DNA of 53,777 nt, from the NCBI RefSeq assembly GCF_002906155.1, contig NZ_MUJK01000021.1, forward strand, positions 1 to 53,777, given 5' to 3'. This document shows, piece after piece, positions 35,091 to 41,941 of the stretch. The position numbers and the translations under genes are program-made. Every line of letters begins with the position of its first letter. Position 1 is the stretch's first letter. The DNA is from Pseudomonas laurylsulfativorans. GTDB taxonomy: Bacteria > Pseudomonadota > Gammaproteobacteria > Pseudomonadales > Pseudomonadaceae. The notes below the pieces were generated by a model that ran no database searches, was not told the DNA's origin, and worked only from the letters and a program-made list of their open reading frames with translations.

Positions 35091-36422
35091 ATGCGTCTCG
35101 CTCGGGCCCTGGAACTGACCCACAACATCGCCTCCACTCCCAATTCAATCGAGGGACTGGATTCTTTACTCGATCCGTCTTTGGTCGAGCTGGCCCTTGA
35201 ACAGGCCGGTGTGGCGACCCTGCGCAAGCGGCGTTTGCCGCTGGAAATGATGCTCTGGTGCGTGATTTCCATGGCCTTCTTTCGACGCATGTCGGCATGG
35301 GATGTGGTCAGCCGCATGAACATCATGCTGCCGGGCCAACGTCCGCTGGTGGCACCCAGCGCTGTGGTTCAAGCCCGTCAGCGGTTGGGCTGCGAGGCTG
35401 TTCGACAGGTCTTCCATCTGACTCAGAAAAGTTGGCATGAGGCCGTGGATCACCCAACTTGGGCCGGCTTGCGTTTGCTGGGCGTCGACGGTGTGGTCTG
35501 GCGAACACCGGATACCCCGGAAAATCGGGCGCGCTACGACTCGGCCAGCAATCAGCATGGCGACACTGGCTTTCCTCAGGTGCGCATGGTCTGCCAAATG
35601 GAATTGACCAGCCACATGCTGATCGGCAGTGCGTTTGATGGCTATCGCAGCAACGAAATGAAGCTGGCCGAACAACTGATCGACACCACGCCCGATCACT
35701 CGTTGACCCTGTTCGATCGAGGCTTTTACTCCTTGGGTTTGCTGCACCAATGGCAGCAAGCAGGCACCGAGCGGCATTGGCTGATGCCACTGAAAAAAGG
35801 CACGCAGTACGAAGTGGTTCAGCGTTTGGGGCGCCAGGATGCGGTTGTCTTGTTAAGTACTTCGCCGCAAGCCCGCAAACAATGGCCGGGGCTGCCCGAG
35901 CGCCTGACTGCGCGACTCCTGAGCAAAACCGTCAAGGGCAAGGTGTGTCAGATCCTGACGTCGATGGCCGACCCGCTGCGCTTTCCGTCCGACGAAATCG
36001 TCGACCTGTACAGCCAGCGATGGGAGATCGAATTAGGGTTTCGCGAGATGAAACAGACGCTGCTTAACAGCAGCTATACGCTGCGCAGCAAGACACCCGA
36101 GATGATCGAGCAGGAACTGTGGGGGGTGTTGCTGGGCTACAACTTGTTGCGCTATCAGATGGTGGAAATGAGCCGTCACTGTCCAGGTATTTACCCGTGT
36201 GAAATGAGTTTTAGCGCGTGTACCTGGGCGATTTTAGGGTTTATCAACAGTGTCTCGGCCGACCGCTCCGGGAACATCCCCAAGTACCTGGGCGAGCTTC
36301 ATGCCTCAGCCCTGCACTATGTCCTGCCTCATCGGCGAGAGGAGCGTATTTATCCTCGCGCCATCCGGCTCAAATCGCCGAAGTATCCGATCAGAAATAA
36401 AAATGCCAGTCAGCTTAACTGA
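35091..36422 (+). CDS. IS4-family DDE transposase
   Basis: About 443 residues. Catalytic residues of the RNase H-like domain: first Asp in LLGVDGVVWRTP, second Asp in SLTLFDRGFYSLG, and Glu in the YREK signature DLYSQRWEIELGFREMKQ. The N-terminal IS4-type DNA-binding domain (LDSLLDPSLVELALEQAG) is present. The start is uncertain: ATG at 35091 follows the hairpin; ATG at 35064 and TTG at 35040 are in frame but lie within or before it, none with a good ribosome site. The frame is intact, so the element may still move. Confidence 0.92.
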   Translation: MRLARALELTHNIASTPNSIEGLDSLLDPSLVELALEQAGVATLRKRRLPLEMMLWCVISMAFFRRMSAWDVVSRMNIMLPGQRPLVAPSAVVQARQRLGCEAVRQVFHLTQKSWHEAVDHPTWAGLRLLGVDGVVWRTPDTPENRARYDSASNQHGDTGFPQVRMVCQMELTSHMLIGSAFDGYRSNEMKLAEQLIDTTPDHSLTLFDRGFYSLGLLHQWQQAGTERHWLMPLKKGTQYEVVQRLGRQDAVVLLSTSPQARKQWPGLPERLTARLLSKTVKGKVCQILTSMADPLRFPSDEIVDLYSQRWEIELGFREMKQTLLNSSYTLRSKTPEMIEQELWGVLLGYNLLRYQMVEMSRHCPGIYPCEMSFSACTWAILGFINSVSADRSGNIPKYLGELHASALHYVLPHRREERIYPRAIRLKSPKYPIRNKNASQLN

Positions 36423-36461
36423 CTGGCATTAAGGCCTGCGGCACGGTTTAATCGACAAAAT

Positions 36462-36518
36462 GCACAAGGCGGGCGCTGCCCGCACCGTCAAACGATGCAA
36501 GCAGCGCCCGCCTTGTGC
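36462..36518 (-). terminator. Strong intrinsic terminator of the porin gene
   Basis: An 18-bp perfect inverted repeat, GCACAAGGCGGGCGCTGC (36462-36479) with GCAGCGCCCGCCTTGTGC (36501-36518), begins 6 nt past the porin stop; on the minus strand it is followed by ATTTTG. Confidence 0.9.
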
Positions 36519-36524
36519 GGGTCC

Positions 36525-37775
36525 TTACCAGAGCGCCAGGGTATAGCTGAGGATCAGGCGGTTCTCGTTGAGGTCACTACCGAAGTGAGCGGTGCGCACC
36601 GTAGCGTTGCGCCATTTCAGACCGATGTTTTTCAGCGGGCCGCTCTGCACCACGTAGCCGATGTCGGTGTCGCGCTCCCATTCGTGGCCGTCGGGCTTGC
36701 CGACGCCCAGGTCGATGCTGTCGCCAGATAAGTAGCGGGTCATGAAGGTCAGGCCGGGAATGCCGAGCGCCGCGAAGTTGTAGTCGTAGCGCGCCTGCCA
36801 GGAACGCTCGTCCTTGTTGGCGAAGTCGTTGATTTGCACGAAGTTGACCAGGTAGGCGTCGCTGCCATTGACGTAGGCAAAGCCGGTGTCGCCGCTCATG
36901 CGTTGGTAGCCGAGACCGAAGGCATGACCGCCGAGGGTATAGGTGAACAGGGCGCCGAAGGCGTTGTTGTCGATGTTGCTGTTGCCATCGTCGGTGGAGC
37001 GGGCGTAGCGCAGGTCGCTCTTGAGCGTCTGGCCTGCGCCCAGCGGCAGCACGTGGACCAGGCTGAACTGGTGCTGGTGATAGAAGTCGTCCAGGCCGCC
37101 ATAGTTGTAGCCCGTGTTCAGCCGGTCGTTCCACTGGTAGGCCAGGCCGGCGAAATTGAAGGCGTCGCTGCGGGCCTGGCCACTGACAATGCCCTTGGCG
37201 CCGGTGGTAGTGATCGCCATTTTCTCGTAGTCCGAGGAGTCGCGCTGGTTGACCCGATCCACGCGCCCCGCATCGAAACTCAGGCCTTTGATTTCCTGAA
37301 CGTTCAACTGGCCACCGCGAAAGGTTTGCGGCAACAGGCGCGAGTCATTGGCCAGCAGTACCGGCAACTTCGGGGCCAGGGTGCCGAGCTTGAGCACGCT
37401 GTTGGATGCTTTGAACTTGGCCGTCAGGCCCAGTTCGCCATACTCGTCCTTGGCGCGCCTGGGCGGCTCGTTATCGCGCTTGAGCAGGCCGGAGCCGGCG
37501 CGATCGGGGCTGGAGTCGAGCTTGATGCCGAGCTGGCCGAGGGCATCGATACCGACGCCGATCATGCCGTCGGTATAACCGGATTCGTAGCGCAGCAGGA
37601 AGCCCTGGGCCCATTCTTCCTGCTTGGACTGGGCGGCATTTGCCTGGCGGTAGTCGCGGTTGAAGTAAAAGTTGCGCGTTTCCAGCCTGGCCGTGCTGTC
37701 TGCCAGGAAGTCGGCGTGAGCCTGTGCAGCGAGGCCGCTGCCGGCCAGGAACAGAGTGAGGGTGGTGGGTTTCAT
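36525..37775 (-). CDS. OprD-family outer-membrane porin
   Basis: A 416-residue substrate-specific porin with a signal peptide (LFLAGSGLAAQAHA, cleavage near residue 21). The mature start ARLETRNFYFNRDYR, DGMIGVGIDALGQLGIKLDS and the closing strand ENRLILSYTLALW are OprD-family features of the 18-strand barrel. The ATG at 37775 begins the signal peptide; upstream codons of the open frame look unrelated. The gene lies downstream of actP on the same strand, with a terminator between, and next to acid-degrading genes, so it most likely admits a small carboxylate. An Hfq/Crc-type CA motif lies just ahead of its start. Confidence 0.92.
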   Translation of the reverse strand: MKPTTLTLFLAGSGLAAQAHADFLADSTARLETRNFYFNRDYRQANAAQSKQEEWAQGFLLRYESGYTDGMIGVGIDALGQLGIKLDSSPDRAGSGLLKRDNEPPRRAKDEYGELGLTAKFKASNSVLKLGTLAPKLPVLLANDSRLLPQTFRGGQLNVQEIKGLSFDAGRVDRVNQRDSSDYEKMAITTTGAKGIVSGQARSDAFNFAGLAYQWNDRLNTGYNYGGLDDFYHQHQFSLVHVLPLGAGQTLKSDLRYARSTDDGNSNIDNNAFGALFTYTLGGHAFGLGYQRMSGDTGFAYVNGSDAYLVNFVQINDFANKDERSWQARYDYNFAALGIPGLTFMTRYLSGDSIDLGVGKPDGHEWERDTDIGYVVQSGPLKNIGLKWRNATVRTAHFGSDLNENRLILSYTLALW

Positions 37776-37783
37776 TGGATGCC

Positions 37784-37800
37784 TTTTGTTGTTTTTGTTG
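37784..37800 (-). promoter_or_regulatory. Hfq/Crc (CA) motif in the porin leader
   Basis: On the minus strand CAACAAAAACAACAAAA; it contains AACAACAA (37793 to 37786), an exact AAnAAnAA, about 10 nt before the ATG and overlapping the ribosome site region. Confidence 0.65.
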
Positions 37801-37886
37801 TCGACGAGCCGCTCCCGCGCCATTTGGCGTTGGCGAGGGAAGGGCACTTTTGGGGTGTCCTGCGCCGAACGGCGCAGGGCGGGCAT

Positions 37887-37920
37887 AAAAAAGCGCGAAG
37901 CAAAGGAGCGGGCTCGCGCT
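37887..37920 (-). terminator. Intrinsic terminator of actP
   Basis: On the minus strand AGCGCGA (37920-37914) pairs with TCGCGCT (37898-37892), followed by TTTTT. It lies 28 nt past the actP stop and before the porin leader. Confidence 0.75.
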
Positions 37921-37948
37921 CGGGGCTTGAACCCCGGAAAAAGCGGCG

Positions 37949-39598
37949 TCAGTGACTGCTGGCCATGGCAGCTCCAAGGCCGGTCTGGGCACGGACGAAC
38001 TGATCGGCATAGGCGGCGCGCTCGCGGTCAGCGCGTTCGCTGCGGTCAAGCCTGGAAGCGACCACTATGACCAGGAAGGCCAGTGGCATGGAGAACAGCG
38101 CCGGCTGGTCGTAAGGGAAGAGTGCCTGGGCATGACCCAGTACACCGACCCATACCGACGGCGAGCCGATCACCAGGGCCAGGGCGCTGAACAGACCGGT
38201 CAGGCCGCCGTAGAGGGCGCCGCGGGTGGTCAGGCCACCCCAGTACATGGCCATGATCAGTACCGGGAAATTCGCCGAGGCGGCGATGCCGAACGTCAGG
38301 CCGACCAGGAAGGCGATGTTCTGGCCCTCGAACAGAATGCCGAGGGCAATTGCAACGATACCCAGGCAGATGGTGGCGATGCGCGACACGCGCATTTCCT
38401 GTTTCTCGTCGGCGCAACCCTTCTTCAATACCGACGCGTAGAGGTCATGGGAGATGGCCGAGGCACCGGCCAGGGCCAGGCCGGCTACTACCGCGAGGAT
38501 GGTGGCGAAAGCCACGGCAGAGAGGAAACCGAGAAACAGGTTGCCGCCCACCGCCTTGGCCAGGTGCATGGCCACCATGTTGCCGCCGCCAATCATGGCC
38601 CCGCCGAGCTTGCCATCGACGTAGTACTGGGGGTCCGTGCCGACGATGACGATGGCGGTATAGCCCAGGACGCAGACCACGAGGAAGAAGAAACCGATGA
38701 ACACCGTGGCGAACAGCACCGATTTACGCGCCTCCTTGGCATTGGGCACCGTGAAGAAGCGCATCAGGATGTGCGGCAGGCCGGCAATGCCGAAGACCAA
38801 GCCGAGGGACAAGGACACCGCGTTGATCGGGTCGGCCAGCAAGGTGCCCGGGCCCATGATCTGCACGCCGCTGGCATGCACGGCCACAGCCTGGGCGGCC
38901 AGGTTCTCGAAGCTGAAGTCGAAACGACTCAGGGCCATCAGCACCAGGGTGGTGCCGCCCGCCAGGAGCAGGACTGCCTTGGTGATCTGTACCCATGTGG
39001 TGGCGAGCATGCCGCCGAAGATCACGTAGACCAGCATCAACAGTCCGACCACCACCACCGCCGTGCGGTAATCAAGACCGAACAACAGTTTGATCAGTTG
39101 ACCGGCACCGACCATTTGCACCACCAGATAGCAGCACACCACGGTCAGCGATCCGAGGGCGGCGAAGCTGCGTACGCGGGTTTGATCAAGGCGGTAGGAG
39201 ACAATGTCGGCGAAGGTGTAGCGCCCCAGGTTGCGCAAGCGCTCGGCCATCAGGAAGGTGACGATAGGCCAGCCGACGAAGAAGCCAATGATGTAGACGA
39301 AGCCGTCGTAACCCTTGGCGAATACCAGGCTCGACAGGCCCAGCAGGGTTGCCGCCGACATGTAGTCACCGGCGATGGCCAGGCCATTCTGGAAGCCGGT
39401 GATACCGCCGCCAGCGCTGTAGAAATCGGCGGCTGAGCGGGTGCGCCGCGCCGCCCACCAGGTGATCAGCAGGGTGGCGAGGACGAAGACGAAAAACATG
39501 CCGATGGCGTGCAGGTTGAGCGGTTGCTTCTGCGCAATGATGGGCTCGGCGTGGGCCAGCACTGGGCTGAGAGCAAGAAGGGCGGACAGGCGTTTCAT
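37949..39598 (-). CDS. actP: Acetate/short-chain carboxylate sodium symporter (ActP-like)
   Basis: A 549-residue sodium:solute symporter (SSS family) with a cleavable-looking N-terminal segment and about 13 membrane helices. Typical ActP stretches are RTRSAADFYSAGGGITGFQN, GLAIAGDYMSAATLLG, GNLGRYTF-type RYTFADIVSYRL and VVAGLALAGASAISHDLYA. It starts at 39598, overlapping the yjcH stop by 4 nt (ATGA), with AGGAG 8 nt upstream. E. coli ActP moves acetate and glycolate; with the neighbouring synthetase and mmsAB genes, a short branched acid such as isobutyrate is plausible here. Confidence 0.92.
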   Translation of the reverse strand: MKRLSALLALSPVLAHAEPIIAQKQPLNLHAIGMFFVFVLATLLITWWAARRTRSAADFYSAGGGITGFQNGLAIAGDYMSAATLLGLSSLVFAKGYDGFVYIIGFFVGWPIVTFLMAERLRNLGRYTFADIVSYRLDQTRVRSFAALGSLTVVCCYLVVQMVGAGQLIKLLFGLDYRTAVVVVGLLMLVYVIFGGMLATTWVQITKAVLLLAGGTTLVLMALSRFDFSFENLAAQAVAVHASGVQIMGPGTLLADPINAVSLSLGLVFGIAGLPHILMRFFTVPNAKEARKSVLFATVFIGFFFLVVCVLGYTAIVIVGTDPQYYVDGKLGGAMIGGGNMVAMHLAKAVGGNLFLGFLSAVAFATILAVVAGLALAGASAISHDLYASVLKKGCADEKQEMRVSRIATICLGIVAIALGILFEGQNIAFLVGLTFGIAASANFPVLIMAMYWGGLTTRGALYGGLTGLFSALALVIGSPSVWVGVLGHAQALFPYDQPALFSMPLAFLVIVVASRLDRSERADRERAAYADQFVRAQTGLGAAMASSH

Positions 39599-39924
39599 GC
39601 GCGGGACTCCTGGAGGATCTGCGAGCTGAGCACGTCGAAGCGGGTGTTGGCGCTGTGCACGTACCAGGCGGTGAGTAGCCAGGACAACAGGATGATCGTC
39701 ACGCCGATGGGCATGCCGAGGCTGAGGTGGCTGCCGTCGTACAGCGGCAGGTGCAGCCAGGCAGGAGCGAAAGCCACCACCATGATGAAGCTGTAATAGA
39801 TTGCCAGGACCGCGCCGCTCAGTGTCCAGGCCAGCAGTGCACGCTGGCGTGCGAGGCGCTGGAACTTGGGGTTGGCCCTGACCCGTGCACAGGTCTGGGC
39901 GTGGTTCGGATGGTCAGTCGTCAT
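39595..39924 (-). CDS. yjcH: DUF485 inner-membrane protein YjcH
   Basis: A 109-residue protein with two membrane helices (about 28-55 and 65-90) and the DUF485 pattern NPKFQRLARQRALLAWTLS. It is the usual partner gene of actP and is translationally coupled to it through an ATGA overlap. Its molecular role with the symporter is not established. CGGAG lies 7 nt before the ATG. A CA motif for Hfq/Crc lies in the leader. Confidence 0.93.
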   Translation of the reverse strand: MTTDHPNHAQTCARVRANPKFQRLARQRALLAWTLSGAVLAIYYSFIMVVAFAPAWLHLPLYDGSHLSLGMPIGVTIILLSWLLTAWYVHSANTRFDVLSSQILQESRA

Positions 39925-39939
39925 GGTGAGGCTCCGTTT

Positions 39940-39959
39940 TTCTAGTTGTTTTTGTTGTT
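39940..39959 (-). promoter_or_regulatory. Hfq/Crc (CA) motif in the yjcH-actP leader
   Basis: On the minus strand GAACAACAAAAACAACTAG; AACAACAA (39959 to 39952) is an exact AAnAAnAA about 28 nt upstream of the yjcH start. Confidence 0.6.
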
Positions 39960-40325
39960 CGGCCTTTTAAGGGGCGTACGGGTACCCGGGCGGCGACCCG
40001 ATGCGGGACGCCACCTGAATGCAGATGTGCTGGAGTTACTGCCGCCCGGATGACCTTCCGGTGGCGAGGGGGCGGTGTGGGAGGGCGGCGCGGTGCCGCT
40101 GCGCAGCGTGCCGACGGCGGGCGAAAATCGTGGTCGCGATTACGTTGTTCCGCAGCTGTTTTTGTCCGGCGTGCAGGCCGGCGTTTATCCATGCGCTCAT
40201 GCTGTCAGCCCTCGATATTTATTATTGGGAGGGGGCTTTCCTGGCCCGAAAACGACGCTGGTCAATTTGGGTGAGATGCGAGTATATAAGGGCATATTTC
40301 CCTTATGTATTGGCGGAAAAGCTCG
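39960..40325. other. Divergent intergenic region between yjcH and LysR with a perfect dyad
   Basis: No gene is supported here. ATAAGGG (40286-40292) and CCCTTAT (40300-40306) form a perfect 7-bp dyad with 7-nt spacing, 20 nt before the LysR start. It could be the LysR operator or a hairpin in its leader. The rest is GC-rich, with several GGCGG runs. Confidence 0.55.
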
Positions 40326-41282
40326 ATGGATATGCAAAAATGCACAACGAAGAACCCACTGAACTGGGACGACTTGCGTTTCTTCCTCGAAGTTGCCCGT
40401 GCTCGCACCGCCAGTGGTGCGGCCCGCCGCCTCGGGGTGGACTACACCACGGTGTCGCGGCGTATCCGCGCACTGGAGCAGTGTCTGGGTGCCCTGCTGT
40501 TCGAGAAGTCGCGAACCTCCGGTTTTGTCCTGACCGTGGAGGGGCAGCGTCTGGTCGGGCACACCGAATCCCTGGAAAGTACGCTGCTGGTAGCCTGCGA
40601 GCAGGTTTTCGGCACCACCGGGGGACTCGCCGGGCATCTGCGCATCGGCTGTACCGAAGCCTTCGGGACCTGTTTCATCACTGCGCAGATGAGCCACTTC
40701 CTTGAGCACTACCCGAACATCTCGGCGGACATTTTGCCGGTCCCGCACTTCATCAACCTGTCACGGCGCGAGGCGGACATCGCCATCACCCTGGAAAGGC
40801 CCGAGCGCGGTCCCTATGTGTGCTCGCGATTGTGCGACTACCGCCTGCGCCTGTATGCGACGCCGGAGTACCTTGCCAATCATCCGCCGATCGGCTGTCG
40901 CGAGGACCTGGCCGGCCACCCGTTCGTGACCTATGTCGAGGACCTGGCCTTCAGCTTCAAGCTGCTCTACCTGAACGACCTGATGCCCGGCGCCAACAGC
41001 CGCCTGCGCAGCACCAGCGTGGTGGCCCATTACCACGCAGCCCTGGAAGGGCGGGCGCTGGCCATCCTGCCTTGCTTCCTTGCTGGCCCCGATCCCCGCT
41101 TGTGCGAAGTGCTGCCGGATGAAGTGGAGGTCACGCGACAGTTCTGGATGTACTACAGCGAAGATCTGCGCAAGCTGAAGCGGGTCACCCTGGTGGCCGA
41201 GTATCTGCGCGCCTGCGCGGAACTGAATCGTCCGTTGCTGATGGGCGAGTCGCACGTGATGGGCTATCTGCCGTCACCCTGA
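40326..41282 (+). CDS. LysR-family transcriptional regulator
   Basis: About 318 residues. The helix-turn-helix reads DLRFFLEVARARTASGAARRL, VDYTTVSRRIRALEQ; the effector domain continues to the end. DYTTVSRRI in place of the common QSAVS places it in the branch often called LysR-type regulators of the DhcR/acyl type. The ATG at 40326 is preferred, with GGAAA upstream; an in-frame ATG at 40305 is possible. It is divergent from yjcH-actP and likely controls the symporter, perhaps also the porin. Confidence 0.87.
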   Translation: MDMQKCTTKNPLNWDDLRFFLEVARARTASGAARRLGVDYTTVSRRIRALEQCLGALLFEKSRTSGFVLTVEGQRLVGHTESLESTLLVACEQVFGTTGGLAGHLRIGCTEAFGTCFITAQMSHFLEHYPNISADILPVPHFINLSRREADIAITLERPERGPYVCSRLCDYRLRLYATPEYLANHPPIGCREDLAGHPFVTYVEDLAFSFKLLYLNDLMPGANSRLRSTSVVAHYHAALEGRALAILPCFLAGPDPRLCEVLPDEVEVTRQFWMYYSEDLRKLKRVTLVAEYLRACAELNRPLLMGESHVMGYLPSP

Positions 41283-41339
41283 GGGGCGAGTTGTGCCGCC
41301 AGACGTAAATCCGCAACGACACTCGGGAAGACATGGAGC

Positions 41340-41367
41340 AAACCCTGCACCTGCAGGCGCAGGGTTT
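41340..41367 (+). terminator. Probable terminator of the LysR gene
   Basis: AAACCCTGC (41340-41348) pairs with GCAGGGTTT (41359-41367) around ACCTGCAGGC; the T tract is short, so efficiency is unclear. Confidence 0.6.
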
Positions 41368-41941
41368 GGACTGGATCTGTTGGGATCACCCAGGATCGAA
41401 TCGACTTTCGCTACGGTGCGGCTGGGCACTGCGAAAACGGGGATATGCTCACCCCAGACACGCTGGCCAAGGTCTGCACGCTCGCCAGAGGCGCAGAACG
41501 AGGCTGAGGAAATTGAAAGAAACAGACATCTGGCAAAAGTGCTTGCTGACGTTCAGTTCTACAATGGAGAGCGAGGAGAATCGTTACCTGAAACGATGAT
41601 GTCAAACACAACCAATGAAAATGATTTCGTTTTATCACCGGAATGTTAAGAGACTGCTTCCGAGACTAAAAAATTTCACCATGAAGTTAGCATCGCCCAA
41701 TGCATTGCTTAGTGTCGAATATTTGGTTGGCGTGACGCTTAAGACGTATAGCTTCGGTAGCTATCGCTTGTCTCGGGAGCTTCGCTCACGAAAACCAGCG
41801 TGAATCCAGAACAGAGCAAAAAATTGGCTAATACTACGTGCGGTGTGTTCTCAGGTTCGGGTGTCGGCACAAAAGGTTAATTGGTTTCCGCGTACCGCTT
41901 TTATTGGTCAATTTAGAAGGATTATGTCTGGAGATTGTGAA
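41368..41941. other. Intergenic region with possible coding debris, AT-richer than flanks
   Basis: About 570 bp. Around 41395-41510 a frame reads DFRYGAAGHCENGDMLTPDTLAKVCTLARGAERG before a stop, which looks like protein sequence but has no start and no family I recognise. From about 41640 to 41900 the GC content drops, as in imported DNA, and probably contains the promoter of the GGDEF-EAL gene. Confidence 0.4.

Larger units (their letters stand above)
35006..36431 (+). mobile_element. IS4-family insertion sequence with 11-bp target duplication
   Basis: Inverted ends TAATGCCGATCAGTTAAG and, from the right, TAATGCCAGTCAGTTAAG (16 of 18 match). The 11-bp sequence AGGCCTGCGGC is directly repeated at 34995-35005 and 36432-36442, a clean target duplication of IS4-family size. 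The element is 1426 bp with one transposase gene. It lies between the promoter region of the acyl-CoA synthetase and the end of the porin gene, so it may have separated the synthetase from regulatory sequence. Confidence 0.92.
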
